Shown here: one piece after another, positions 24,111 through 35,909 of the stretch
How the letters are laid out: the number at the start of each line of letters is the position of its first letter
How positions within the stretch are numbered: position 1 is the first letter of the stretch
Assembly: GCA_019671005.1 (NCBI GenBank)
Contig: CM033744.1
Span: 12,888,128-12,952,127 of the forward strand
DNA length: 64,000 nucleotides
Direction: 5' to 3'
Origin: Hibiscus mutabilis
Lineage: Eukaryota > Streptophyta > Magnoliopsida > Malvales > Malvaceae
The notes under the pieces: model-generated
What the model was told of the DNA's origin: nothing
The model's input: the letters and a program-made list of their open reading frames with translations, nothing else
The model's database searches: none
Position numbers and translations under genes: made by a program

Positions 24111-26582
24111 TGTAACACCTGCAAATAAATAAATAATAGGAAATATATATATATATATATATAATTCTATGCATGAAATGAGTGAAAAGGAAAAAAAATA
24201 AGGGATTTCAAGGGGAGTGCACGTTGCGGGATTCAAACCCACAACCTAAGGAATCCTTGGCCAGTAACCCAGCCAACTGAGCTAAGATAGCTCTTGGTTT
24301 CAAACTACCCTATTTTCTCTTTATGCCATGCTTCATATTCGCTTTAAAATAATAATAAAACCAGTTGAAACCTTTTATCTCCTATTATTCAAATCAATAT
24401 CCAGAAATCCCTAAAATTTCCTCTCACCTACCCTTTAATCTACCATCGTCTGATCTACCACACCGTCGGGCCGTGTGCGTCACTGCCGACACGCCCTTGA
24501 ACGCCTGACCAGCCCAAACAAAACCCCTCTAGCCACTCGCTTAGTCACCATTGTAATCGACGAGAATTGAAGGTTATAGGTTTAACGAACCTAGGTTTAA
24601 ACCCCCTTTGGTCCATCGTTGATTTCGGCCATCACAGATGTCAGTTCGTGGTTTGGTTGCCATCATCGTCTTCCCCATGCAAAGTTGGTTCTTCTGTCAC
24701 TAGTCGATCGTCAAACCGCCACCGTTGTGGCTTTGCTAGAAACCGTCACCGTTTTTACCGTTTTGGGTAAGATAAGGTAATACTGGATGTTTTTTGGTTT
24801 GATTTGAGTTCCAGTTGTGTTAAATTGAATTCTAGTGAAAATTTGGAGAAAAAAGTGACATTTTGAGGCATTTTTTCGACCGTGTAGGGCTGTGTATGAG
24901 TACCACACGCCGGTCGGTGTAATTTCCAGCCACCATGATCGATTCACCTATAAATCAGTCTGGTCTAACCCAGTTCAACTCGATCTGACCCGGTCTAGCC
25001 TGAACCCGTTTGACCCGACCTGTTTGACCCGACCTGTTTGACCTGACCCATTTGACCCGACCCGTTTGACCTGATTGAGTCAACTCGTCTGAGTCTGACC
25101 GTTGACTTTGATTGCTGATGTCATACTGGCGTTAGCATTGACTTTGACCAAAAAGTCAAATTTTCCAAAAACTCCTATTTTAGGTTTTTCAACGTCCTAA
25201 GCCCGTTTTTGAAGTGTGTTTCGTGAAACTCTAACCCGAAAGCCTCCAAAATTAACCTTAAACCCGAACATGCATTTTATCAAGTATTTTTGTTCAAGGG
25301 TAATTATAGTTGAATAAAGGGCTGATAAAAATCTTTGTTGGTTAAAGGTACTCACAGATCTCCAGATCGTGCTTATGCCCAACCCAGCTCACCCCGATTT
25401 TCTCATCCTCGTAAACCCATAGTGACCCGTATGGCTTTAAAATACTCAATTAATAGTTCTAGTCAAAATATGATTCTTGTAGTAATCTTGATCTTTTTAT
25501 CGATTTAGGTTCCAACACTGCAACTGAGCGTGGTTCTGGTGCCCAGTAAAATATTCTACCTACCTGACATTTTTAAGGTGTGTTCCTTGTGTAGTATACG
25601 ACTGTTTTACATGCTATTTAAATGTTTCATTAAATGTTTTATAAAACTAATCAGGTGCACATGACCGACATGGTAATTTCGCATAAATGAAATTTGTCTT
25701 TGGATTTAAGCATGATTGTATTGTAAGTTTGATGCATGCCCTAGTACCTGATATGACAAGTATGCTTTATGGTTACTATTATTGGATCATGAATATGTTT
25801 ATTAATTACTGCATACTATAAGACGACTTGTACTAAATTAATGGGGTACTTGGGGTTATGATATGAAGTTACAAAGGTTCAACCCTAATCTGGCTGGTAA
25901 TTCCACCCATATAAGGTTTCTACGCTTTAGCTAGGGTAATTTTGCCTGCATTCGGTTCCTATACTTCGGTTAGGGTAATTCTGCCAGGACCTAAGGTATT
26001 CCCTTAGGATGGTACCCAAGCCCAATGGGCTCGAGTTAATGTCTATATATATATACGATACCGTTCTGGGGAACTGTATCCTGGAGTACGGATGGAGGGT
26101 AGAAAGACTTATAGGAAAAACTTTGGTTGCTCCTGTGACATGTTTTACCGAAATAATACATGTTTGTTTAAATTAAATATAATGTTTTTATGCACTACTG
26201 GAACACACCGAGCTCCGTAGCTCATACCCAAATCTTTTCCCTTTTAGATACTTTTTGATTGACTTCTCGGACTTGTCACTTGGAAGATCTACACATTCAG
26301 CTCATACATTTTGATGTAATGTTTTTATCTTCCAAACCGTTTTATTGGGTGACATGAGTCTATATTTTGTTTCAGTATACTTTATATTGCCGTCATGGTA
26401 ACATGATGTAATCATATTTTATTGAAGATTTTACTGATTATCTTAACTTATTTATGTGTGGGATGACTTTATTACTTGACTTGGTTTCTAAACTTTCAAA
26501 TAATTTTTATGGTTAAATTTTTAGTAAGGAATGTGACCTCCCAGAGTTGGATTTTATGAATAGGCCGGTCTAGGGGTTTATA
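24111..26582 (+). repeat. 3' LTR of the Tekay element
   Basis: Matches 591-3076 and is preceded by the purine tract CAGGGGGATAGT. It includes the antisense tRNA-like segment (24228-24284), a TA microsatellite at about 24145-24162, and repeated TTTGACCCGACC units at about 25010-25075. Confidence 0.92.
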
Positions 26583-27724
26583 GATTCTTTAAATTCTAAT
26601 ACTAATTCATCATACACCTCTTGCAACTCATTATACTCATCATATAATTCATCAAATGTAAGCTCAATAGATGAGTTGGAGGTTACCTTAGGATCCTCTT
26701 CGAAGGCCATAAGGAATAGATTTGCAACTTCTTGTTCCTCATCACTTGAAGATTCATCATCACTCCAAGGGGCAACATGGGCCTTATGCTTTATTTTCTT
26801 TTCGAAGCTTTTCTTCTTGAGTTGGGGATAATCGATCTTGATATGTCTAGGCTTCTTGCATTCGTAGCACACAATGAGATTCTTCTCTTCTTCCTTGGCC
26901 ATGTTCTTGAAACCATTCTTTCATAGAAATCTTTTTTCCACGATTGGATTTTATGAAGCTTGTGAAATGCTTTGCAAGCATGGCTATTTCTTCATCTTTT
27001 TCATCATTTGATTTACTCTCTTCTTGTATAGCCTTGAGAGCTATTCTTATCTTCTTTCTCTTTACTTCATTCTTTTCTTCCTCTCTTCCTTTCTTCATTA
27101 TCTCATGAGTGATAAGAGATCCCATGAGAGCATCAAGCTTCAAAGACTTGAGGTCCTTTGCTTCGATGATGGTGGTTCTTTTTCTATCCCATGACTCGGG
27201 AAGAGAATAGATGAGCTTCCGAACAAGCTTGTCTTCTAGAATAATTTCTCTAAGACCTTTAAGTTTGCTGACGATGATGGAGAATCTATCAAACATCTTG
27301 GTGATATCCTCACCCTGTTCCATCTTGAAATTCTCATAGCTCAAGTTGTGGAGTCCAATCTTGGTCTCCTTCGCATGTCATTTCTAGTTTATTCCATACC
27401 TCTTTTACACTTGTGCAAGAAGAAATTTTTGAGTACCCATCCGATCCAAGAGCACAAAAATGATGTACAAAGCTTTGTCATTTAGTTGCAACCTCCTCCG
27501 ATCTTCATCGGTGTACTCTTGCTTGGACTTGGGAATGAGACGATCTCCTTCTCTCTTCATCGAAATGGCAGTCCATCTTCTACTACATCTCGAAAGAGGT
27601 ATTCGTTGGATTTGATGAAGAGCCTCATACGATTCTTCCAATAAGGATAGTTATCCCAATTGAAATAAAGCGGTTTGGTGATAGATTGAGACTCATAGAG
27701 GTTGTTGCCGAAAATAGAGGCCAT
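26583..27724 (-). pseudogene. SIRE-like Copia gag, N-terminal and central part
   Basis: The start is ATG at 27724-27722, giving MASIFGNNLYESQSITKPL and then YFNWDNYPYWKNRM, the Copia Gag N-terminal pattern. The central region 27344-26847 has the UBN2-type Gag helix block with MSYENFKMEQGEDITKMFDRF and LEDKLVRKLIYSLPESW. A zinc knuckle is at about 26880 (CYECKKPRHIKIDYP), where the last Cys of CCHC is Tyr. Next come an acidic stretch (SDDESSSDEEQE) and the tail ELVLEFKES, where the Tekay insertion falls. The frame continues at 590-1. Frameshifts near 27370-27410 and 26900 and the lost Cys make it a pseudogene. Confidence 0.86.
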
Positions 27725-27794
27725 GGCTTTGCTTGTTGATTGATTGAACAGCTTTAGGATCGTCTCAACGGTGGTTAAACCTTTAATTGAGCCT

Positions 27795-27809
27795 CACTCT
27801 AATACCAAT
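27795..27809 (-). other. Copia primer-binding site (tRNA-iMet type)
   Basis: On the minus strand ATTGGTATTAGAGTG directly follows the LTR end CCCAACA. It is the iMet-complementary site with one change from TGGTATCAGAG. Confidence 0.8.
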
Positions 27810-28291
27810 TGTTGGGATGATCAATCAATGTGTTTGGCCAAGAGGGGGTGAATTGACAATTAAAAATTTTGGTGGAGCTAAAGGAAAAATATGAAAATTT
27901 GAGACACAAGAATTTATAGTGGTTCAAGCTTCTAAACAAGCTCTACATCCACTACCTTAGCACCACACTAAGGATTTTCAACAATTCACTAAGAATTCTT
28001 CCTTTTGAGGACAAAGGGCTAACCCTACAAATTCCCTTAAGATTTTCTACCCAAATCTTAAGGGCACTCACAAGAGAAAGATACAATATGCAAACTTGAA
28101 AATCCTTACAATGATAGATGTTTGCACAATTCTAGATCACTCACAAACCCAAAACTTGAATGAAAAGAGATTACAAGAATGGACACTCAAGTGGGTTACA
28201 AAGATATGACTCTAAAGCTCAAAAGAAGTTGAATGTTTTCTTGAATAAATTTGGATGGTTTTCTTGATTTTGTAGTAGCTTTGGGTACTTG

Positions 28292-28299
28292 TTTATATA
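28292..28299 (-). promoter_or_regulatory. Putative TATA box of the Copia LTR
   Basis: TATATAAA lies on the minus strand inside GGGTATATAAACAAG, in the position expected for the U3/R promoter of this LTR. A homologous TATAAAAG occurs in the related LTR at 35274-35267. Confidence 0.55.
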
Positions 28300-28395
28300 C
28301 CCTTTCCATCAATTTTGGCCGTTGAGGTTGTTGAGAAAATAAATAAAGTCGTTGGTGGGTGTTTTCCCGTATTAAATGTTGTTCTGAAGCCTTGA

Positions 28396-28860
28396 GTATC
28401 GGTACACGTATCAACGTATCGGTACCTTTCCAATATAGAAATAGCTGTTAGAAAACAGGGCGTACCGGTACTCGAAGTCGAGTATCGGTATGGATACAGG
28501 GGAACCGATACGCAAAGGTTGTATCGGTACGTTAATTGCTCACTGAAATTTCATAAGGCATTAAAGTATCGGTACGCATAGATCCATACCGGTATACGTT
28601 TGAAATTTTTTGATTTTTTCTTTAAGGAGTATCGGTATGATAGAGGCGTACCGGTACTCATTTTGCATTCGATGTTTGAATAAAATGATTGAGTACCGGT
28701 ACGAGTGGGGAGTACCGGTACTCAAATTACATTTGATGTTTCGAAGTCCAAACCGCATATCGGTATGCTTGTTGCCGTACCGGTACTGGTTTTACATTCG
28801 ATGTATTATGTTTGTAAAGGGAGTACCAATACTTATTGTACCGTACCGATACGCTGAGGC
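28396..28860 (-). promoter_or_regulatory. Array of GTACCGGTAC palindromes in LTR U3
   Basis: Five perfect copies of the 10-bp palindrome GTACCGGTAC are at 28462, 28648, 28693, 28712 and 28777. There is one ATACCGGTAT at 28586 and about ten one- or two-base variants such as GTATCGGTAC (28396). Copies tend to come in pairs about 20-30 bp apart. The array starts 97 bp upstream of the TATA box. An enhancer-like role is inference. Confidence 0.6.
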
Positions 28861-29061
28861 ATTTTTGGCCTATTTCACTTGGAAAAACTCATCGAATGCG
28901 TTTTTAAAACATTTCAAACATTTGATCAAGTTTAAGACAAAAATAACTTTGTTAAAATGCATAGAGAGTAATTCATATTGGTTATTTAAATTTTATTTTA
29001 AAAGGATTTATTATTTTAAAACTATTTGTTATATCAAAATCAGTTTAATATAAGTTTAACA

Positions 29062-31374
29062 GTTTCTTCCAAAGATATGCACCTTTAAAATATTGATAAA
29101 TAGAAAAAGTATTCGATATGCATTTGCGTAATCTTTAGATTATACAATTTTTTGGTTTTAGGGTTTAACGGTTTAATTTGTAGGGTTTAGAATTTAGAGT
29201 TTAAGGATTTAGATTTTACTTTTTAAAAGGTAAATATGCATGCTTGTATAATTTTTTTTTTACAGAGAGCATGTGTTTAAAAAAATTACTCTAGATTAAT
29301 AACCCATAATGTGGTGAAAAGGAAACTCTTTAAAACTTGATTAATTTTATGTACAAAAATCATCTGTCTCATTTAGGTCCCCATTTTCATGCCCAACACT
29401 AAAAAAATTAAATCTAAGACCTACCACTAAATTTTAAATCCTAAACCCTAAAATTACACCACACCCTTAATTTTCTAAACCCTAACCCTAAACTTTGATT
29501 TTAAACCCTAAACCTAATTTTTTTAGTGTGAGAACATAAATAGAGACACCAAAAAAAAGGCAGAGATTTCTATTCTAATCTTACTTCATAAAATGTTGTG
29601 ATTGAGAAGTGTTAAGTAACAATCAACATATTTGGCAAAGTAGGTAATGATTAGTTGTTTTAGTAAAGGTCAAATATGATATTTACCTACTAAAATAAGT
29701 AAATCCCTTCATGGACAAGGTTAGCTTGTAAATAGGGACATCTCTCCCAGACCTCTCTTGTTCAATTATAATTATCCCTTGTGTATGCAAAACCAAACAT
29801 ATTGTTGTGTTTTATTTTCACATTCCCTTGTATCTTAAGGCAACTTACTGATACAATTAATCTTAAGTTTGAAATTTGCTGAAACCTGCATCATATATAT
29901 CCAACATATTTCAGCATCACTAAACAAGTTACATGTCACTATTTATAATCCCTCTCATTTAACCACACTTCTTTATTTCAGAAAATTAGACTGTTAGGTT
30001 TTTGGATAGCTTGCTTTTAAAGCTTTGCCCAAATTTGATTATATTGAAAAAATAGTCTAATTTAAATGGTTCATTTGCTTTTTTTTTTTACAAGTGAATT
30101 ATCATCAGATTTGATAGTGAGCGTGTCGCTTTTTTAATTAAACAATGTTGTTTTGTATTTTGGGTTTTAATTCTCTTTCAATTATTGGATGAGATATCGA
30201 TCTAATGGATGAAAATGGTTTAGCGTTCGTCCATTTCTTTTTCTTCTTTTACTTCTTCTTCTTGTTTCTTTGTTGTTTTCGATTTTGGTTTACATAAGAT
30301 AGTAGTGAAATAATGTGGATTGTCTTAACCATGTCTAAACTCGAGTTAGGTAACAGGAACAAAACTCTCTCAACATTATTTATGTTTGTGATTTCTCTTA
30401 AACTTTAGTTTTTTTAATGAAATTCTTTTTCTATTAAATGGAAATATTCTCACCTAATGAGTAACAAATAGTCTTTGACTTTTTGTCATGAGACAGATAC
30501 AACCATCTACTAGTTTTAGCAACAATATGCTTTTATAATTAATTTTCGGGCATACTTGACATCTAAGATTTAAATTGAGGTTGCAGCTGTATTTTTGGCC
30601 ATGAAATTTTATCACGATTTCAGACAATAACAGACGTATTGCGCTTGTTGTGGATTGCTATTTTTCACAATAACAATTGCATTAACAGACCACTATTTGA
30701 ATCCCTGATTCACATAATAAATTTCAATTATCTCATTGTCCATGATCTTCATTAAATTGAGACATTTTAGAAACATTTGTAAGCATATGTATTGATTGGT
30801 GTTTCGGTTTGTGACTCTGAATATTAATACAGTTTGACATGAATTTGTCCCCTTTATGCAGATACATCCAATAAGGTCAAAACCCTTCACTAATTCGAGA
30901 AAAAAAGGGTCATTTTCACTCATTTCGTGTCTAAAACCATCTACAACTAACTTGTTTTATATTCGTTCCTTACTTTTAATTTCTCCTGTGGTCCTCCTTT
31001 TTCCTTACATAATTACCAAAAATGAAAATTGTGCATCTGTTGTCCAATGAATTGCAGGAAAAAAAAGTTTCAGTCGAATCATTTCACATGTAATATATTA
31101 CTGAAACGAAATCAAGCAGATTGAAACTAACTAGAACTTTGTTTATACTTTACAGAATGGCACCTAGCCTGTATATTTTTGTTCTTTCTGTTTAAATCTA
31201 ATTGAAAAATCCAACAAGTGTTACTAAATCAAACGCATGATGTATTCAATCCCAAAGCTGCTCAAAAGATGGACCATGTCTAAGGTGATATCTGGCTGCA
31301 AATAAATAAAATGAACAAATTGTGTAATAATGGGGAAAAAAGAAAGCAAATAAACTAATGATAAATGTACATAC
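29062..31374. other. Intergenic region, no gene seen
   Basis: AT-rich unique-looking sequence between the Copia LTR and the MYB gene. At 29156-29215 and 29400-29520 there are scattered telomere-like CCCTAAA or TTTAGGG units, not a perfect array. Open frames here are short and lack recognisable motifs. The last few hundred bases may hold the 3' UTR of the MYB gene. Confidence 0.6.
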
Positions 31375-32337
31375 TTACTCTATGATATCTCTCCAGTAAG
31401 AGTCGCTTGCTTCATCATCCATAAGATCTCCCCAATCTTCAAAGGTGGTTGAAATAGATGAAGGGTTAGATATATCATTTGGGTTGATATTCTTGTTTTC
31501 GGGTTGGTTAACCGTGATCGGTCGAAATTCGGGTGAGGCTGGAACTAATGCCGGAAGCTGAGCTGGTTGAGTTGATGTTGGAACATTAGCAGCAGATGAA
31601 GATGGGAATTGATGGTTGTTGTTGGAGTCTTTCAATGGCTGATGATGATATTCACTGAGCTCTGGTTGATGTTGAGAAGCTTCCAAGTTCACAAAATTTG
31701 ACTGTAACTCAACAAGCTCATTTGGAGCAGAACCAAATGGGAGATTACTATTCGCTTGAAACTGGTGATTTTCCCAGAAAGTTGGTCCTGCTAGAAAGTT
31801 CATCATGATGAAGTTACTGAATTTCGCAGCTGCAAGCAACTGAGTCAGGTTAGCCAGAACGTTGAGATCAGTTCTCGGCAGGTGAGTCACCGGATCAATC
31901 CCCATTTGAAGAAGCTTCTTCTTGAGATGTTTGTTCCAGAAATTCTTGATTTCATTATCTGTTCTTCCAGGAAGATGGGTTGCCATTGCAAAACACCTGC
32001 CAAATCAAATGGGACATTTTCAAAGCAGTCTAAAACCAAAGAATAACGTAAAAAGAGAGACTTAGGGTTTACTTATTGCCAAGAGCAGCATGAAGATTGA
32101 TAATGGTTTGCTCTTCTTCCTCGGAAAACCTCCCTCGCTTAATATCAGGCCTGAGGTAACTTTTCCACCTAAGCCTGCAACTTTTCCAGCACCGGTTCAG
32201 TCCGGCCAGCTTTGGAAGCGCTCTCCAGCTTCCATGTCCGTGTCTCTGAATGTAATCTATGAGAACCCGGTCTTCCTCAGGCATCCATGGTCCTTTCTTC
32301 ACCCCTTTTCATCCTTATTGCATGGCAATCTCCCCAT
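31375..32337 (-). pseudogene. R2R3-MYB transcription factor-like gene, probably decayed
   Basis: R2R3-MYB proteins bind promoters in the nucleus. Exon 1 (32337-32073) starts MGRLPCNKDE and encodes R2 and half of R3 (KKGPW, then HGHGSWRALPKLAGLNRC, then YLRPDIKRGRF and TIINLHAALGNK). A 76-bp GT-AG intron (32072-31997, phase 2, at a position common in R2R3-MYBs) precedes exon 2 (31996-31375), with HLPGRTDNEIKNFWNKHLKK and the tail LLQMGIDPVTHLPRTDLNVL. The tail and the WGDLMDD...SYW C-terminus resemble the clade that includes suberin regulators (MYB9/107/92/93 type), tentatively. Defects: a one-base shift within AAAAGGGG between the N-terminal leader and KKGPW, Gly-to-Trp in NRCWKSC, and Trp-to-Cys at the conserved second Trp of R3 (GNK-CFAMAT). 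A pseudogene is likely; an assembly error could explain the shift but not all the substitutions. Confidence 0.8.
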
Positions 32338-32340
32338 CAT

Positions 32341-33880
32341 CCCTTTCCTGCAACATCAAAACCAGCATTTATATATATATGATTAGAAAGGTTCGTTTTT
32401 GATCCAAGCAAGCAATATAGAAGGATTAGAAAGGTTTGAAACCTTTGATTGATCGGATTGTGAGAAAATTTAAGAGCCGAAAGTTGGAAGATATTGTTAG
32501 CATTGGAAAGGTGACTGACGGAGAGCTTCTATATATATTGTGTGGATCCATATATGTTTGAGAAAAATTAACGACAAAAATCAAAAAGGGTATAATAGAG
32601 GTATTTGCTTTGTAATATCATGTCATGTCATTTTGACATTTATTTTATGGAGTAGTATCATTATAAGGTGTTTGAAGTCCTTAATTTTTTTTAAAATTAA
32701 TTAAATCCTTAAATTTTTTTATCAATTAAGTCCCAAATTAAAGTTCTTAAAACAAAATTGTTTCTATTATTAAATAATATATTGTGTTATATATATTGGA
32801 AGTTAATGTTATTAAGGGACCAATTGGTTTAGCGAGATAAGAAATTAAATTCTTTAAGTAAAGTTGGGATTTAAATTCTGACATTATAAATAAAATAAAT
32901 TAGCTTAAGAGAGTCACGCCATAAAAAACATCTATAATACCTGATATGAATTAAACAACTAATTACGTTAAATACAGATGGTTATAAAAAACTTAATGTT
33001 ATATCCAAAAATGTTATTTTATTATAAAAGGCCATATCGTTATGTATAAAAAGTACATATTATAAAAAAGTTTGTGTTATATAAATAGAGTGTGATTCAA
33101 TATGTATAATATGTACAATTTCATGTCAACACAACTTTGAACAGATGGTTAAAGATTTATGTTGACATTTAATCTCTTCCCTTAAGTCTTGGGTTCTAGT
33201 CCCAGTAGAAGTAATCCTCCCTTCCCTTTCCCCTTCTCCCTCTTGTAGGTAAAAATTGTTCAAACTGCGAGTTCTTGACACATCGACAAACTACCATAAA
33301 TGAATAAAAAAATACTAGATTGTCGATCGTCTTTGTGACTAGAAATGCTCGATAATTCTTGTTACCTGAACGCTAAATTGTCATAATAGCAAACAATACT
33401 GTCACAAAGACAGGCAAACCTGCAAAATGCAGACAAACAAACTGCCATATAAGCAGACGAAAAAAGTCAAAAAAGCAGATGTAGAATGGCTCTGGTAAAA
33501 CAAAACAAAAAATAATAAAAATTAAAAAATAACAAATAATTCTTCATCAAATGAGAAAAATATTATTTATATACAATCAACATAAAAATTAAAACCAGTC
33601 GACGTCATGAAGACCATCGCCGAAAATGACTTCAACGAAGAAGAACTCAAGATAATTTTTTTTAAGAATAACTTCCTAAGAAAAAAATAAAAGTAGAGGG
33701 AAGTGGGGATGAAGAAATTTAATAATAAAATCAAACATTATTTAAATATAAATATAGTAAAATAATAAACGATAAAAGATTTTTTCTAAGTCTTTTTTTT
33801 CTTTATAAAAAACTTAGAAAAAAAAACTTTTATAGATTAGAATTATTTCCATGCTTTTATTTAGAGTTGAATTCCTCATT
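32341..33880. other. Intergenic, AT-rich; possible MYB promoter
   Basis: No gene seen. A TATA-like TATATATA stretch at 32371-32380 lies some 35 bp upstream of the MYB start, and another at about 32531-32538. A possible SINE lies at 33120-33290. Confidence 0.5.
33125..33290 (+). mobile_element. Possible tRNA-derived SINE fragment
   Basis: A B-box-like GGTTCTAGTCC (33192-33202) lies about 40 bp after an A-box-like ACAGATGGTTAAAG (about 33140-33154), followed by a pyrimidine-rich tail. This order suits a plant SINE head. No clear poly-A or target duplication was found. Confidence 0.3.
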
Positions 33881-34069
33881 AAAAAGGTTAAAGTCATAAA
33901 TGGTCGCTAAACTTCTAAAATGATTATTTTGATTATTGTACTTTTAAAATTTATAAATTAATAGACATTAAACTTTATATTTTATTACAAAATAGGCATT
34001 GAGTTATTAAATGTCGTTAACAACGTAATGACGGACTGACTGAAAAATTAAAGTAATACATTAGTTGTT

Positions 34070-34787
34070 ATAATATGGTCATTTAACTTTGAAAATGTTA
34101 CAAAATGACCATTGAACTACTTAATTGTTACATAATGGTAAATTTACTATTTAATTATTACAAAATGATAATTGAACTATTTAGTTGTTGTAAAATGATA
34201 ATTGAACTATTTACTTTTTATAAAGTGATCATTGAACTATTTAATTATTGCAAAATGATTGGTTACGATAGGTTATAATGCATTTTTTTGTAGTTGAGTT
34301 CAAGATGCTTAGATTTTAGAAACGTTACAAATGAAGAAATTAAATGTTTTTTCCATAAATGTTTCAGATGAAGTGATCATTGAACTATTTAATTATTGCA
34401 AAATGATTGGTTACGATAGGTTATAATGCATTTTTTTGTAGTTGAGTTCAAGATGTTTAGATTTTAGAAACGTTACAAATGAAGAAATTAAATGTTTTTT
34501 TTCCATAAATGTTTCAGATGAAAAAATTAAATATTTTTTCATAAAAAAATTGAAATGAAAGGAATAAAGAGATTTTTGTTTCTAAAATAGTTTAAATGAA
34601 AGGAATTAATGGTTTTTTCAAGAAATATTTTTGAAAACCAAAAGCTCTTTATTCCTTCATTTGAAACGCTTTCGAAAACAAATTATCTTGAAATCAACAA
34701 CTAAAAATTTCTTGTATAACATGTAGTAACTAACCATTTTGTAACAATTAAATAGTTCAATGATCATTTTGTACAAATTAAATAATT
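34070..34787. repeat. Local tandem and inverted repeats (ATTGAACTATTTAATTGTTACAAAATG type)
   Basis: At 34080-34260 five or six imperfect units of about 36 bp repeat the core ATTGAACTATTTAATTGTTA. A 148-bp block at 34224-34371 is duplicated almost exactly at 34372-34521. The same core recurs inverted at about 34733-34770. The pattern suggests a decayed foldback (Mutator-like) element, but exact ends were not found. Confidence 0.5.
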
Positions 34788-35709
34788 TGTTGAGTGTAGC
34801 AATCGATCGAATATAGCCAAGAGGGGGTGAATTGAAATTTTAAAGAACGATGGAAACTAATTGCAAAGAAAAAAATTGCAAGGAGATTTATAGCGGTTCA
34901 ACTCCCTCAATGGAGTCTACATCCACTACCTTAGTTACCACACTAAGGATTTTCCACAAATCCACTAATTTGTCCTTCCTTTAGGATAAGGAGTAACCTT
35001 ACACAATTCAATACACTTATACCCCAAAGTCTACTGAATCATTTCCCAAATTTGAGTACAAAGAAGAAAATTAGAAAATCCTCACAAGGAATGTGTTTGC
35101 AAAGTTTAAGCTCTCTTACACACCCAAGAAACGCTAGCAAATGGATTACAATGAAGAACGAGACTAGTGTTTACAAGAAAGATGAAAAAATTGAGCACAA
35201 ATTGGATTTTGATTGCTTGAATATTTGTATTGGCTTTTTTGATGCTTCATTACTGTATGGAAACCCCTTTTATATGCTCTTGAACTTTTCTAACAGTTGG
35301 GAGACTTTGGAGGAACTTTGGAGCAGTTGGAAGCCATTAAAACCGAGCATTAAATGCTCACATGCACAGAGGTTTCGAAACCTTAAGGTGGGATTTGTAA
35401 AATATAGCCGTTACAAAGCCATGGTTTCGAAACCTTTGCTAAGGTTTCAATTCCAAGCCACGCTGCCTGAAAGGTTTTGAGACTTTCAAGGGAAGGTTTC
35501 GAAACCATCACTTAAAAATCCAATTTTTGGCTAAGTGATGACTTTTAAATGCATATTCGATATAGGTGCAAAGTCAAGTAATTTATAAATCACTTTGACA
35601 AGTTTGAAACGAGTTTTTGACAAATTTGTTTCAAGAAATTGAATTTACAAATTTTTACAAATTAGTCCTTGAAAATTAAATTTATATCAAAATCAAAATA
35701 AGTCTAACA
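34788..35709 (-). repeat. 3' LTR of the deleted SIRE-like element
   Basis: TGTTGAGTGTAGC to AGTCTAACA on the plus strand. It contains a minus-strand TATA box (TATAAAAG, 35274-35267) and three perfect GGTTTCGAAACC palindromes at 35371, 35423 and 35495. The open frame 35052-35480 inside it is not a gene. Confidence 0.85.
35371..35506 (-). promoter_or_regulatory. GGTTTCGAAACC palindrome array in LTR U3
   Basis: Three perfect 12-bp palindromes (35371-35382, 35423-35434, 35495-35506) plus half-sites such as AAGGTTTCAA. The partner LTR keeps one perfect copy (36546-36557) and near copies at 36494 and 36568. The array starts 97 bp upstream of the putative TATA box. Confidence 0.6.
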
Positions 35710-35909
35710 ATCTCCCCCTTTTTGATATAACAAAACCTTTGGTAAAATTTTGTTTTTAAAAAATTTGTCAAACTTACAAATCTCCCACATAAGCTCCCCC
35801 TTAGTAAATGTCTTTATAAAACCTTTGAAAATTAAGGTTTAAAGACATTTGTTTTGAGTTTTGAGAAAAATAAATTGTTTACAATTTTAACACTAGTTTT
35901 TATACCAAT

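Larger units (their letters stand above)
591..26582 (+). mobile_element. Tekay-lineage Gypsy chromovirus, interrupted by a Tat element
   Basis: The element is bounded by direct repeats of 2486 bp (591-3076) and 2472 bp (24111-26582), both beginning TGTAACACCTG and ending GGTTATA or GTTTATA. It is flanked by GATTT (586-590) and GATTC (26583-26587), a 5-bp target duplication with one later change. It has a tRNA-iMet primer site, gag, protease, RT, RNase H, integrase and a C-terminal chromodomain, in the Gypsy order. After removing the Tat insert the element is about 9.9 kb, normal for Tekay/Del. Many stops and a mutated protease make it non-autonomous. The LTR end TA instead of CA is probably a point change. 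Confidence 0.92.
27810..29061 (-). repeat. 5' LTR of the SIRE-like Copia element
   Basis: On the plus strand it runs from TGTTGGGATGATC to AAGTTTAACA (1252 bp), giving TG...CA ends on both strands. The 3' third shares the GCCAAGAGGGGGTGAATTG and CTACATCCACTACCTTAG motifs with 34788-35709. A TATA box (TATATAAA, 28299-28292, minus) precedes the transcribed part. The palindrome array 28396-28860 lies upstream of it. The other LTR is outside the window. Confidence 0.85.

Noticed and set aside
28396..28860. Possible CRISPR-like array of regular repeats
   Set aside because: Units are short palindromes at irregular spacing inside an LTR of a plant element; CRISPR does not apply.
29400..29520. Interstitial telomere array
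   Set aside because: Only scattered CCCTAAA units mixed with AAATTTT; no run of exact repeats.
35052..35480. A 142-codon open frame
   Set aside because: Lies inside the SIRE-like LTR over U3/R; the partner LTR does not keep it and it has no domain.
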